Below are positions 53,857-63,100 of a stretch of 64,000 bases of DNA, piece by piece (positions within the stretch are counted from its first letter, which is position 1; every line of letters starts with the position of its first letter). The notes beneath the pieces are model-generated. The model made no database searches. It was not told where the DNA came from and worked only from the letters and a program-made list of their open reading frames with translations. A program made the translations under genes and the position numbers. The DNA is from JAPLDP01 sp964628285 (GTDB lineage: Bacteria; Bacteroidota; Bacteroidia; Bacteroidales; JAGONC01), in NCBI GenBank assembly GCA_964628285.1, contig CAZVNP010000005.1, forward strand, positions 36,113 through 100,112, read 5' to 3'.

Positions 53857-54486
53857 TTGTCAATCTCCCTGGACCAAGTCTCCAAATATTTCTCCTCACT
53901 CACCGGCCTTCAGCGCGAGCAGTTTGCAAGGCTCGAGCCTATTTACCGGAGTTGGAACGCCAGGATCAACCTCGTCTCGCGACGCGACATCGACAACCTC
54001 ATGGAGCGCCATGTGCTGCATTCCCTGGCCATTGCCAAAGCATTTGACTTTACCGCAGGCACCGCCATCCTCGATGCCGGCACCGGCGGCGGCTTCCCTG
54101 GCATCCCGCTGGCCGTCTTTTTTCCGGAAGTTCATTTTCTTCTGGTCGATTCGATAGGGAAAAAGATCCTGGCAGCAGGCACCATTGCCAGGGAACTCGG
54201 TCTGCAAAATGTCACCGTAGAGAAAGCACGGGTGGAAAAAATGTCGCAACGCTTTGATTTTGTCGTTGCAAGGGCCGTTTCCGACCTGCCTGTGTTTTAC
54301 CGCTGGACACACCGGCTTTTACGGAAAAAGAACCGAAATCCTTTTCCTAACGGTATCATCTACCTAAAAGGAGGAGACGTAACAGAAGAACTGGATTCTC
54401 TTCCGGGTGAGAAGGAGATCATCCCACTGAGCCGGTATTTCGAGGAAGAGTATTTCCTTACGAAGATCCTGGTGTACCTGCATTAA
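53857..54486 (+). CDS. rsmG: 16S rRNA (guanine527-N7)-methyltransferase
   Basis: RsmG (GidB) methylates G527 of 16S rRNA. The 209-residue protein has the N-terminal helical part with YRSWNARINLVSRRDIDNLM, then the SAM-binding AILDAGTGGGFPGIPLAVFF, the DSIGKKI segment and the VVARAVSDLP motif. The start appears to be TTG at 53857 (MSISLDQVSKYFSS), since no in-frame ATG precedes the conserved region. It is divergent from kdpF. Confidence 0.93.
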   Translation: MSISLDQVSKYFSSLTGLQREQFARLEPIYRSWNARINLVSRRDIDNLMERHVLHSLAIAKAFDFTAGTAILDAGTGGGFPGIPLAVFFPEVHFLLVDSIGKKILAAGTIARELGLQNVTVEKARVEKMSQRFDFVVARAVSDLPVFYRWTHRLLRKKNRNPFPNGIIYLKGGDVTEELDSLPGEKEIIPLSRYFEEEYFLTKILVYLH

Positions 54487-54489
54487 TGC

Positions 54490-54521
54490 ACTTCGTTACT
54501 TCGTTACTTCGTTACTTCGTT
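54490..54521. repeat. Four tandem copies of an 8 bp unit
   Basis: ACTTCGTT is repeated four times without change directly after the rsmG stop, followed by a degenerate copy. It lies just before the larger inverted repeat at 54543. Confidence 0.9.
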
Positions 54522-54542
54522 ACATTCCGTTATTACATGAAG

Positions 54543-54648
54543 TTTCACGAAGAAGGCACGGAGAGCCACGAAGGGAGCAATATCAGGCGCGGCGGTGCCT
54601 GATTCTGACCTTCGTGATCTTCGTGTCTCCTTCGTTACCTTCGTGTGA
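54543..54648. repeat. Intergenic inverted repeat rich in CACGAAG motifs
   Basis: The left arm (TTTCACGAAGAAGGCACGG...) and right arm (...TTCGTTACCTTCGTGTGA) are imperfect reverse complements. At the centre a perfect 7 bp stem (54582-54588 with 54597-54603) forms a GC-rich hairpin that could end rsmG transcription. The logic is the same as in the two other repeats (arms made of short reiterated words), with a different core word. Confidence 0.85.
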
Positions 54649-54658
54649 TAAAAAGCCG

Positions 54659-54666
54659 TAGTTTTG
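54659..54666 (+). promoter_or_regulatory. Possible -7 element of the GT39-like gene
   Basis: TAGTTTTG matches TAnnTTTG. The predicted start near 54673 lies downstream of the in-frame GTG at 54645 and upstream of the ATG at 54690, which supports the latter as the translation start. No -33 TTTG is seen; the repeat occupies that space. Confidence 0.45.
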
Positions 54667-54689
54667 CCCGGAACAAATCTCTTCTCCCG

Positions 54690-56204
54690 ATGCCGCAATC
54701 TCTCTGGGACAAGATACTCATCTTTCCTTTTCGCAAGAGGATCCTTTTAATCATCCTGGCCGTCACCGCTATTGTCACCGGTGCCAGCATGTGGCACCGC
54801 TATATCCATATCGACGACTGCTTGTTTGGTGAGGAAGCTTACTGGCTGGCCAAAGAAGGGGTGGTGAAGGTCAAGTCCTTCGAGGGCATCCTTGGCCTGG
54901 AGAACCGCACGATGGTTTACCACAAGCTGAACATCCTTTGCGGCGCCGCCATCATCAAGCTGTTCGGATGGTCAGTCTATTACTTCAAGCTCTTCACCTT
55001 CGCCGTCTATCTCCTGTTCTTTTATGTCTTTTACCGTTTCTTCCGGATCTTCCGTGACCGTAACGAGGATCAGCGGCTCTTGCTGATCGCCGTCATGCTG
55101 ATCTTCACCAGCCCCCTGATGGTCTATCTCTCCTTCACATACAGGCCTGAGATACTGGTCATGTTCTTCGGATTCCTCAGTTATTTCTTTCTTGAAAACC
55201 ATCTGCAGGACTCCCGGATCAAATGGCTCGTCTTCGCCGGCCTCAGCGCCGGGCTGGCTTTCTTCACCCACCTCAACGGCATGATCTTCCCTATCGCCGG
55301 CGCGGTGCTGCTGCTGTTCCAGCGTAAATATAAAAGCGCTTTTATCTTTTCCGCCGTCGCCGGACTCACCTGTCTCCTTTATACCTATGACCTGTGGCAG
55401 GGCGATAACTTTGAGGTCTTCATGTATCAGATCAGAAACTGGCCCACACTCCGCTTCGGAAAAACATACCTTGGCAACAACGTATTGAATTTTTTCACCC
55501 TCAAGCTGATGAACCTCCTCAACGAGCACCAGCGCTTTTTCTGGAGCGAAAAGGTGACCGTCTTCTCCATCTTCTTCCTGGGCTCTCTTATCATCAAATT
55601 CAGGACGTTAAGAACAAAATACCGTTCCCTGCTCATCTACACTCTCACCCTCATTGTGGCGCTTAGCCTGACGGGCAGCCACATTGCCGAACGTTACATG
55701 ATGTACTACTATCCTTACATGGCCATCATCACCGCTATTGCCATCATTTCCACCTTCGACCATACCCGGCGTTATGCTCTCAAGTCGGCTTTTGTTTTAC
55801 TCCTTGCCCTGCAGTTTGCCTTCACAACCTTTCAATTCGTCAGAATCTTCAGGCTTAATGCCGATTATCCGATGATCCAGGCCGAGGTTCTCAGCCACAT
55901 CCCGGACAAAGATCCCAAGATTCTGGCACCCGATGAGTTTATCTTCAATAATATTGTCGATCACCGTCTCCTCTCCTATCACGCCCTCAAGTATTACCAG
56001 GATGATATACCGGTGATCCTGCCCCAGGACTCCATCCTGCAGCGGGCCTCTTGTCTCAGGGCCGACTATATCGTCCTGGATCATTTCATCACCCACGACG
56101 ACCATTACACCTGGTTCAAAGACGGCATCATCAAAACCAATCCTTATTATACTGAATTTCTGAAGGATGGTGATTACATCATCCTGAAAAGGATTAACCG
56201 GTGA
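54690..56204 (+). CDS. GT39/ArnT-like membrane glycosyltransferase
   Basis: From the ATG at 54690 the protein has 504 residues with roughly ten to twelve helices. The first external loop carries the acidic pair typical of GT-C enzymes (YIHIDDCLFGEEAYWLAKEG). The C-terminal about 120 residues form a soluble domain (ILAPDEFIFNNIVDHRLLSYH). Substrates are probably a polyprenyl-phosphate sugar and an unknown acceptor. Unlike the other GT39-like protein at 10333, it has no added beta-sandwich domain. Confidence 0.82.
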   Translation: MPQSLWDKILIFPFRKRILLIILAVTAIVTGASMWHRYIHIDDCLFGEEAYWLAKEGVVKVKSFEGILGLENRTMVYHKLNILCGAAIIKLFGWSVYYFKLFTFAVYLLFFYVFYRFFRIFRDRNEDQRLLLIAVMLIFTSPLMVYLSFTYRPEILVMFFGFLSYFFLENHLQDSRIKWLVFAGLSAGLAFFTHLNGMIFPIAGAVLLLFQRKYKSAFIFSAVAGLTCLLYTYDLWQGDNFEVFMYQIRNWPTLRFGKTYLGNNVLNFFTLKLMNLLNEHQRFFWSEKVTVFSIFFLGSLIIKFRTLRTKYRSLLIYTLTLIVALSLTGSHIAERYMMYYYPYMAIITAIAIISTFDHTRRYALKSAFVLLLALQFAFTTFQFVRIFRLNADYPMIQAEVLSHIPDKDPKILAPDEFIFNNIVDHRLLSYHALKYYQDDIPVILPQDSILQRASCLRADYIVLDHFITHDDHYTWFKDGIIKTNPYYTEFLKDGDYIILKRINR

Positions 56205-56237
56205 ACATGTTTCATTGCAATAAAAGAATCTCAGCTT

Positions 56238-56268
56238 TTTGCTGGTATCATTTTTTTTGTTTACTTCG
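56238..56268 (+). promoter_or_regulatory. Possible promoter of the OPT transporter gene
   Basis: TTTG at 56238-56241 is followed after 20 bases by TACTTCG (56262-56268), a near match to the -7 box. The leader would be about 35 bases before the ATG at 56310. Confidence 0.35.
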
Positions 56269-56309
56269 CTGAGCCAATCTGAAATTCATTATCCAAAAAA
56301 ATCTTACTT

Positions 56310-58370
56310 ATGGCAGAGCAAAAGAAATATGTTCCGTTCGTTTCAGCTGAGACGAACCTGAAAGAGTTTACCATCCGGGCGTTGATCATCGGCCTGGTGC
56401 TGGCCGTGGTGTTGGGTGCCGCCAATGCCTATCTGGGTCTGAAAGCCGGTATGACCATCGCGGCGACTTATCCCGCCGCCGTCATCGGTATGGCGCTCAT
56501 CAAGCTCATGAGAGGCTCCATCCTGGAGGAGAACTTCACCCGTACGGTCGGCTCCATAGGCGAATCGGTGGCTGCCGGCGCCATTTTCACCGTGCCTGCG
56601 TTTTACATCGTTTACTTACAGGCCAAGCAGCAGGGCATCTCGGTAGCCAATTACTTCACTTATGGTACAACCACCATCATCCTTATCTCGGGTGGTGTGC
56701 TGGGCATCATGTTCGTGGCGTTGCTGAGAAGAATCATGGTGGAAGATGCCGAGCTGCCTTTCCCCGAGTCGATAGCGGCGGCCGAGATACACAAGTCGGG
56801 ACAGAAGACCGGCAGCGGATCCATCTATCTTTTCCTGGCCATGATCGGTGGCGGACTGGTGAAGGCTCTGGGTGAGTTCAAGGTCTTTTCCGTTTACTGG
56901 GAGCGTTTCATCACTTTTTCCAAACAGGTTATAACAGGAACCAATTATACCGCCAAGGGTGGCGCACTCATCGGATCACCCAACATCAGCCCCGCATATA
57001 TCGGTGTCGGATACATTATCGGACCGCGGCTGGCGTCGCTCAACTTCAGCGGCACATTGCTGGCCTGGGGCTTGCTCACGCCTATGATCCTCTATTTCAT
57101 TGCTCCCAACCTCGATATCAATGCCATGGCCGGTGGTCTGATGGCCGCCGATGCCCACCTCAGCATGGATGCCGCCGTCAAAAAAGCCTGGATCGACACG
57201 GCTTACAATGTATGGAAGTTCATCGTGCGTCCCATCGCTATCGGAGGCATGCTCGTCAGCGCCATATACACCCTCTACCGCATGAGAGGCAGCCTGGCTG
57301 TCGGCATTAAACGCTCCATCAGCGACGTGAGAAAAGCCACGGCAGGCATGGCCGTCGAAACACCACGCAACGAGAAAGACCTCAGCTTCAACTGGATCAT
57401 AGCCGGTATCGTCGTCGTGGCCGTAGCAACTTTCTGTATCGCCAGGTTCATTTTCGATGCCAACGTGCTGGTGTCAATCGTGGCGGCAACGGTGCTGATC
57501 ATCCTGGCTTTCTTCTTCGCTGCCGTCTCGGGTTACCTCGTCGGCCTGATGGGATCGAGCAACAACCCCATCAGCGGGCTGACGCTGACGGCTCTCGTCG
57601 TCACGGCCCTGATCATGGTTATCATGGGTGTTCACGGCAACGAAGGCGTGGCCACTACCCTGGGCGTGGCGGCTATCGTGTGCGTAGGTGCCGCCGTCGC
57701 CGGCGAGATGCTGCAGGACCTCAAAGCAGGACATATCCTCGGCGGGACACCATGGCGCATGCAGGTGGGTGACATTATCGGCGTCGTCATCGCCGCCTCC
57801 GTCATGTTCATCGTCCTGCGCTTCCTCAACGAAGGCGACATCGCCAACGGCATCCACGAAGGCTACCAGGGCGGCTTCGGCAGCACCAAACTCTCGGCAC
57901 CCCAGGCCAACCTCATGGCCATGTTGTCGCAGGGCATCGTCGGCGGACAAATGGCATGGCCTCTCATCATCGCCGGCATGCTTATGGGATTCGCTTTCAT
58001 CCTCTCACAGATTAAAAGCCCCATGCTCGTCTGTGTCGGCATGTACCTGCCCTTAGAGACCACCTTCGCCATCTTCATCGGCGGCATCATAAAAGGTATT
58101 GTTGACCTCTTCGTGAAGAAAAGAAAACTCGGAGCCGAACAAACGACGACCGTTGAGAATGTGGGTATTCTGATCGCTTCGGGTCTTATCGCCGGCGAAG
58201 CCCTCATCGGTTTGGTGTTCGCCATCTTCGCCGCCGGCAACGTGTTCCCGACGGCTGTCTTCAGGCATCCCTCCTACATCGTCGGGCTGATCGTCTTAGT
58301 CCTCATCGGCGTGGCTCTCGTCCAGATACCGCTGTGGGCAGCTAAAAGAACAAAAAATATTCAAGCGTAA
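56310..58370 (+). CDS. OPT family oligopeptide/metal-complex transporter
   Basis: The 686-residue protein has about 14-16 helices and matches the OPT family: N-terminal FTIRALIIGLVLAVVLGAAN with AYLGLKAGMTIAATYPAAVIG, the SIGESVAAGAIFTVPAFYI segment, FPESIAAAEIHKSG, and the GLMGSSNNPISGLTLTALVV motif. Bacterial members import oligopeptides or metal-peptide complexes by proton symport. The substrate is unknown. The next gene in the same direction is 171 bp downstream, past a repeat. Confidence 0.95.
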   Translation: MAEQKKYVPFVSAETNLKEFTIRALIIGLVLAVVLGAANAYLGLKAGMTIAATYPAAVIGMALIKLMRGSILEENFTRTVGSIGESVAAGAIFTVPAFYIVYLQAKQQGISVANYFTYGTTTIILISGGVLGIMFVALLRRIMVEDAELPFPESIAAAEIHKSGQKTGSGSIYLFLAMIGGGLVKALGEFKVFSVYWERFITFSKQVITGTNYTAKGGALIGSPNISPAYIGVGYIIGPRLASLNFSGTLLAWGLLTPMILYFIAPNLDINAMAGGLMAADAHLSMDAAVKKAWIDTAYNVWKFIVRPIAIGGMLVSAIYTLYRMRGSLAVGIKRSISDVRKATAGMAVETPRNEKDLSFNWIIAGIVVVAVATFCIARFIFDANVLVSIVAATVLIILAFFFAAVSGYLVGLMGSSNNPISGLTLTALVVTALIMVIMGVHGNEGVATTLGVAAIVCVGAAVAGEMLQDLKAGHILGGTPWRMQVGDIIGVVIAASVMFIVLRFLNEGDIANGIHEGYQGGFGSTKLSAPQANLMAMLSQGIVGGQMAWPLIIAGMLMGFAFILSQIKSPMLVCVGMYLPLETTFAIFIGGIIKGIVDLFVKKRKLGAEQTTTVENVGILIASGLIAGEALIGLVFAIFAAGNVFPTAVFRHPSYIVGLIVLVLIGVALVQIPLWAAKRTKNIQA

Positions 58371-58402
58371 TATTAAAGAGGTGAGTCCGTATTAAAAGTT
58401 TG

Positions 58403-58503
58403 TTTAACCACAGAGGTCACAGAGAATACACAGAGAACGCAAAGCAATTACTCCCTGAAACTCTGCGTCCTCTGCGTATCCCTTGCGACCTTTGCGGTTA
58501 AAT
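58403..58503. repeat. Intergenic inverted repeat related to the one at 53455
   Basis: The left arm starts TTTAACCACAGAGGTCACAG and the right arm ends GCGACCTTTGCGGTTAAA, with the internal words ACACAGAGAACGCA and TGCGTCCTCTGCGTAT also complementary apart from transitions. The whole 101 bp can fold into a single interrupted hairpin between the OPT gene and the pqqD-like gene. Confidence 0.88.
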
Positions 58504-58541
58504 AAAACGCCTGTTTTATACAACATTACCACTTTTCACTT

Positions 58542-58919
58542 ATGAACATCTTCCGCCGCATCAGACTGCTCCGGCACGCCAACTACCTGGAGATGACACC
58601 CATCAGAGTGCATGATCACACCCTTGGTGATGACGGCAGGGTGACACTCATCGTCCCCAAATTCAAAAGAGCCTTCCTCAGGAAATGGCTTATCCCGCCA
58701 CGGCGTTCGCAGGATTTCCACATCCACCTTGACGAGCTGGGCTCCGCCACCTGGCTGGAGATAAACGGTACCAACAAAGTGAAAGATATTTGTGACAGAT
58801 TGACGGAGAAATTCGGTGAAAAGATTGATCCCGTGGAGCGGAGAGTGACCAAATTCCTCACACTGTTATATGATCAGCGGTATATCAGCTTCAAAGAGTT
58901 AATGCAGGATCGTGGTTAA
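58542..58919 (+). CDS. PqqD-family protein
   Basis: The 125-residue protein carries a PqqD-like domain in its C-terminal two thirds: LDELGSATWLEINGTNKVKD followed by ICDRLTEKFG and VERRVTKFLTLLYDQRYI. PqqD domains bind precursor peptides or act as small carriers for radical SAM peptide modification; isolated copies of unknown role are common in Bacteroidota. No radical SAM maturase or precursor peptide is adjacent. It overlaps the convergent murB gene by 4 bp. Confidence 0.82.
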   Translation: MNIFRRIRLLRHANYLEMTPIRVHDHTLGDDGRVTLIVPKFKRAFLRKWLIPPRRSQDFHIHLDELGSATWLEINGTNKVKDICDRLTEKFGEKIDPVERRVTKFLTLLYDQRYISFKELMQDRG

Positions 58920-59932
58920 ATAATGTTAACTTCCGTCTCAAGACTTATCCCGAAGGTATTTTTAACCGATTCGCTGATTTGTGATGCGAGGGCCATCACT
59001 TCTTCGCCCGTGGCGCCGCCATAATTCACCAGCACGAGAGCCTGACGGGGATAGACGCCGACGTTGCCGGTCCTTTTTCCTTTCCATCCACAGGCTTCAA
59101 TAAGCCATCCCGCGGCGATCTTAAAAGTGTCATTGGCGTTTTTATAGGCCACTATTTCCGGGAAGCGGTGTTTCAGTTCCCGCATGACCATGGCCGTCAC
59201 TACCGGGTTCTTGAAGAAACTGCCGGCATTGCCCAGGTCGGCAGGATCGGGTAAACGGCTGCGCCTGACACGCATCACCGCCTCACGGACAGCCGCCAGA
59301 CTTAACGAGCTCACGCCCATAGTACGTAACTCCTCTTCTATCCTGCCGTAACCGGTATTGAAAACAGGAATTTTATCCAGTTTAAAGGTCACTGAAAGGA
59401 TGACGTAACGGTCTTTGAGGCTTTTTTTAAATATGCTGTCGCGATAGCCGAAATCACAGTCGTCTTTTCCGAAACTCCTCATGGTTCCGTTCTCCATATC
59501 GAAAGCTTCGAGCCCGTCAAATACATCTTTCAACTCTCGGTTGTAAGCCCCGATATTCCGCACCGGTGCGCCTCCGACATGACCCGGTATCCACGACAGG
59601 TTCTCCAGCCCCCCAAGGCCTGCCTTCACACAGTAACGGATAACATCGTCCCAGACCTCACCGGCCTTGGCCCTGACCCATACATGATCATCATCCTCTC
59701 CCACTTTTTCTATGCCCTTGGTCATGATCTTCATCACCGTCCCTTCATGATCAGCCGTGAAAAGGATGTTGCTGCCCCCGCCGATGACCAGGAACGGCTG
59801 TGGCAAAGCCTCATCCTGACGATAACATGCCATAAGATCTTCAAGCGAGTGTATCTCAACAAAGTATCCGGCTTTGACGTCGATTCCGAATGTATTGTAT
59901 GGTTTCAAAGATATGTTCCGTCGGATGATCAT
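58916..59932 (-). CDS. murB: UDP-N-acetylenolpyruvoylglucosamine reductase
   Basis: MurB is the FAD enzyme that makes UDP-MurNAc for peptidoglycan. From the ATG at 59932 (MIIRRNISLKPYNTFGID) it has 338 residues. Visible motifs are FAD-binding GGGSNILFT and LSWIPGHVGGAPVRNIGAYN, the catalytic Ser in NAGSFFKNP and the C-terminal ALVLVNYGGATGEEVMALA with the proton-donor region. The long form with the internal insert after YRDSIFKKS is E. coli-like (type I). A frame extension to 59956 adds eight residues that are not conserved. Confidence 0.95.
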   Translation of the reverse strand: MIIRRNISLKPYNTFGIDVKAGYFVEIHSLEDLMACYRQDEALPQPFLVIGGGSNILFTADHEGTVMKIMTKGIEKVGEDDDHVWVRAKAGEVWDDVIRYCVKAGLGGLENLSWIPGHVGGAPVRNIGAYNRELKDVFDGLEAFDMENGTMRSFGKDDCDFGYRDSIFKKSLKDRYVILSVTFKLDKIPVFNTGYGRIEEELRTMGVSSLSLAAVREAVMRVRRSRLPDPADLGNAGSFFKNPVVTAMVMRELKHRFPEIVAYKNANDTFKIAAGWLIEACGWKGKRTGNVGVYPRQALVLVNYGGATGEEVMALASQISESVKNTFGISLETEVNII

Positions 59933-60069
59933 GATAATATTGGGGTGGCAGGGCAAAATTAATCATTCTGCCCGACAGGCCGGGGCAATAATTCAATTTT
60001 ATGGCCCTTGCGAATTATTTTGCGATCTTTGCGGGCACAAAAGGTGTCACTCCCATATCACCACATGCC

Positions 60070-61185
60070 TTGAAGAGAGCCATCATATCCGTCATCAACG
60101 ATCTTGTCACCGATCGGCGTGTCGACAAAGCGGCGCTGACACTGGCAAAGCTGGGCTTTGACGTCACCCTCGTCGGACGCCGCAAACACGACAGCCTGCC
60201 GCTGGAAGCCCGGGCCTACCGCTGCAAACGCATGTCCCTCCTCTTCGAAAAAGGAGCTCTCTTTTACACCGAATACACTTTCAGGCTCTTATCCTTCCTT
60301 CTCTTCCACAAAGCGGATTTGCTGGTGTCGAACGACCTCGACACCCTTCTGCCCAACTATCTCACCCACAAGCTACGGCATATACCTGTCGTTTATGACA
60401 GCCATGAATATTTCACCGGCGTCCCGGAGCTTGTCAACAGGCCCTTTCCGCAAAAGGTGTGGAAAAGCATCGAGAGAGGCATCCTCCCGAAGCTGAAAGA
60501 TACCATCACCGTCAATAACTCCATCGCCGGGCTGTACCGCGACGAATACGACATTACCATGAAGGTGGTGCGCAACATACCGCCGGCTGTAAAACTTTCC
60601 GAAACCCTCACCAGGAAAGACCTCGGCCTGCCCGATGACAAACACATCATCATTCTGCAGGGGGCCGGCATCAACATCCAGCGGGGCTCGGAAGAGGCGG
60701 TGCAGGCCATGCAGTACCTCTCCGGCACGGTTCTTATCATCCTCGGCGGCGGCGACGTCATACCCGTACTTATTAAGATGGTGGAGGAACTGAAACTGCA
60801 TGATAAAGTTATTTTTATACCCAAGCAACCTTTTGACCGTCTCATTCATTATACTAAGTGTGCAGAAATAGGGCTGACCCTCGACAAGGATACAAACATC
60901 AATTACAGGTACAGCCTGCCCAACAAGCTCTTTGATTACATCCATGCGGGCATTCCCATCCTGGCCTCACCGCTGGTGGAGATACGCAGGATCATCGAAA
61001 GGTACGATATCGGGATGCTCATCGACAGCCACGATCCGCGGCACATCGCTTCACGGATGGAGCTCATGCTCAATGACCGGGATAAAAGGGCAAAATGGCT
61101 GCAAAACCTTAAAGTGGCCGCCAAAGAGCTGTGCTGGGAAGAAGAAGAAAAAACGCTGACCGGGATTTTCAAAAAATATGTCTGA
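60070..61185 (+). CDS. Glycosyltransferase family 4-like protein
   Basis: A GT-B glycosyltransferase. The conserved N terminus (KRAIISVINDLVTDRRVDKA) begins at codon 24 of the longest frame, where the preceding codon is TTG (60070), so I start the gene there (371 residues); the ATG at 60001 would add an odd 23-residue leader. The N-terminal domain has VVYDSHEYFTGVPEL, typical of this family, and the C-terminal domain has ILQGAGINIQRGSEEAVQAM and PNKLFDYIHAGIPILASPL. It overlaps the next glycosyltransferase by 8 bp. Confidence 0.85.
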   Translation: MKRAIISVINDLVTDRRVDKAALTLAKLGFDVTLVGRRKHDSLPLEARAYRCKRMSLLFEKGALFYTEYTFRLLSFLLFHKADLLVSNDLDTLLPNYLTHKLRHIPVVYDSHEYFTGVPELVNRPFPQKVWKSIERGILPKLKDTITVNNSIAGLYRDEYDITMKVVRNIPPAVKLSETLTRKDLGLPDDKHIIILQGAGINIQRGSEEAVQAMQYLSGTVLIILGGGDVIPVLIKMVEELKLHDKVIFIPKQPFDRLIHYTKCAEIGLTLDKDTNINYRYSLPNKLFDYIHAGIPILASPLVEIRRIIERYDIGMLIDSHDPRHIASRMELMLNDRDKRAKWLQNLKVAAKELCWEEEEKTLTGIFKKYV

Positions 61186-62302
61186 ACGGCATTTGCATAT
61201 CATCTCCTTCAGCATCCCTTACCCGCCCAATTACGGTGGTGTGATTGACGTGTTTTACAAGCTTAAAGCCCTTCACGCCCAGGGAATAAAGATCCATCTG
61301 CACTGTTATGAATATGACCGGGAAAGAAGCCCGGAGCTGTTAAAATATTGCGACAGCGTTCAATATTATAAACGAAGGACGGGGATCCTGTCTGCTCTCT
61401 CCTTTAAGCCCTACATTGTAAGCAGCCGACGTTCAAAAGAACTCTTAGACAACTTGCTCAACGATGATTACCCCGTCCTTTTTGAAGGACTTCACACCTG
61501 CTACCACCTCGGCGACAAACGGCTCAGGGACAGGAAAAAAATCTACCGCGAAAGCAACATCGAGCATCATTATTATTACAACCTCTACCGTGTGGAAAAG
61601 AACCTGTTAAAGAAGATGTACTTTCTTCTTGCCAGCGTCAAGCTGAAATGGTATGAACGGGTTCTCAGGCATGCTTCACTGATGCTCGTCGTCTCTGAAA
61701 AAGATGCCGACTATCTGAGAAAACGCTTCAGGAATATGGTGGTACATTTTCTTCCCAGTTTCCATGCCAACGACACCGTTCGGTGTAAAACAGGCCATGG
61801 CGACTACGCCCTTTACCATGGCAACCTGTCCATCGCCGAGAATTATAACGCCGCAAGCTATCTCATCAAAGAAGTATTCAATGATTCCGACCTCAGGCTG
61901 GTCATTGCCGGCATGAATCCCCCCGAGCATCTGAAAGCCATGGCAGCGGAAAAGAAAAACATTACCCTCGGAAGCAATCCCACCGATGATGAGATGTTCC
62001 GTCTCATCGCCGATGCCCAGGTCAATGTCCTGGTCACCTTCCAGGCTACGGGCCTCAAGCTGAAATTGTTAAACACCCTTTACAACGGGCGTTTTGTCCT
62101 GGTGAACAAAGCCATGCTTAACGGCACCGGCCTCGACGACCTGTGCGTGATAGCCGATGACAGCAACGCCATCAAAAAGAATCTCAACGAGCTGATCATG
62201 AAAGATTTCAGGGAAGAACAGGTGATCACCCGCTCGGATAGGCTGCAGAAAAACTACTGCAATGAAACCAATGCCAGGCGTTTAATAGACTATATTTTCT
62301 GA
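61178..62302 (+). CDS. Glycosyltransferase (GT4-like, GT-B fold)
   Basis: The 374-residue protein begins with a Rossmann-like segment, HLHIISFSIPYPPNYGGVID, and the C-terminal half has YALYHGNLSIAENYNAASYL, LRLVIAGMNPPEHLK and a donor-binding stretch, ATGLKLKLLNTLYNGRFVLV, in place of the usual E-x7-E motif. It is probably a glycosyltransferase of surface polysaccharide synthesis, co-translated with its neighbour at 60070. Its 3' end overlaps convergent ftsE by 21 bp. Confidence 0.8.
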   Translation: MSERHLHIISFSIPYPPNYGGVIDVFYKLKALHAQGIKIHLHCYEYDRERSPELLKYCDSVQYYKRRTGILSALSFKPYIVSSRRSKELLDNLLNDDYPVLFEGLHTCYHLGDKRLRDRKKIYRESNIEHHYYYNLYRVEKNLLKKMYFLLASVKLKWYERVLRHASLMLVVSEKDADYLRKRFRNMVVHFLPSFHANDTVRCKTGHGDYALYHGNLSIAENYNAASYLIKEVFNDSDLRLVIAGMNPPEHLKAMAAEKKNITLGSNPTDDEMFRLIADAQVNVLVTFQATGLKLKLLNTLYNGRFVLVNKAMLNGTGLDDLCVIADDSNAIKKNLNELIMKDFREEQVITRSDRLQKNYCNETNARRLIDYIF

Positions 62303-62968
62303 AGCGATCAATTTCCCATTCTCACATCGCATCGTTCGTGACGGGAAATTCCTGAAAAGAGAGTAGTTATGTGTCGCCATCAGCACCGAGCGGCCGGAAC
62401 GGCTGATGTCGAACAGTAAGGTCATGATCTCCTCCGAAGTCTCGGGGTCGAGATTGCCGGTGGGTTCATCGGCCAGTATGATCTCCGGGTCGTTGATGAG
62501 GGCCCGGGCTATCGAAACACGCTGCTGTTCGCCGCCGGAGAGCTGGTGCGGCATCTTGAAGCCTTTGGTGCTCAGCCCCACCTTGTCCAGCACCTCATGG
62601 ATGCGCGTATTGATGTCCCTTTTGTTTTTCCATCCGGTGGCTTTCATCACGAAGAGCAGGTTGTCGCTGGCCGTGCGGTCGGTGAGCAGCTGAAAATCCT
62701 GAAAGACAATGCCGAGCTTACGCCTGAGGAAAGGGATCTCCTTGCGTTTGATCCGCGACAGGTCAAAGCCGGCGACCATGGCGCCACCGTCACGCACCGG
62801 CAGCTCACCGTAAATGGTCTTGAGCAGGCTGCTCTTACCCGATCCCGTTTTACCCACTAAGTAGACAAACTCACCTTTTCTAACGGTGAGGTTGACTCCA
62901 GCAAGCACAAGTATGTTCTTATGGAAGATCGAAAGGTTTTCGAGATCTATGACGTTTTCGTTAATCAT
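62282..62968 (-). CDS. ftsE: Cell-division ATP-binding protein FtsE
   Basis: The 228-residue ABC ATPase has Walker A GKTGSGKSSLLK, the Q-loop in IVFQDFQLLTDRTASDN, the signature LSGGEQQRVSIARALIN, Walker B EIILADEPTGNLD and the switch His in LMATHNYSLF. Size and sequence fit FtsE, which with FtsX activates septal peptidoglycan hydrolases. ftsX is not adjacent in this window. A LolD-type ATPase is the main alternative. Confidence 0.88.
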   Translation of the reverse strand: MINENVIDLENLSIFHKNILVLAGVNLTVRKGEFVYLVGKTGSGKSSLLKTIYGELPVRDGGAMVAGFDLSRIKRKEIPFLRRKLGIVFQDFQLLTDRTASDNLLFVMKATGWKNKRDINTRIHEVLDKVGLSTKGFKMPHQLSGGEQQRVSIARALINDPEIILADEPTGNLDPETSEEIMTLLFDISRSGRSVLMATHNYSLFRNFPSRTMRCENGKLIASENIVY

Positions 62969-63014
62969 GATGTAAAAATAGGAATAAAATCAATTACAAC
63001 CTCACCCCCTGGCC

Positions 63015-63035
63015 CCCTCTCCTAAAAGGAGAGGG
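63015..63035. repeat. Perfect hairpin, 9 bp stem and 3-base loop
   Basis: CCCTCTCCT and AGGAGAGGG are exact complements around AAA, within the wording CCCCCTGGCCCCCTCTCC that recurs between genes in many environmental bacteria. It is upstream of ftsE, so it is not the terminator of that gene. Confidence 0.75.
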
Positions 63036-63100
63036 CGGATGATTTGACGAGATACGATGTTCGAATTTCCATTTTCGAAAGGCGAAAATATCACCCTTTA

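Noticed and set aside
54645..54689. GTG start for the GT39-like gene
   Set aside because: It falls inside an intergenic repeat and upstream of a -7 box; the ATG at 54690 gives a normal N terminus.
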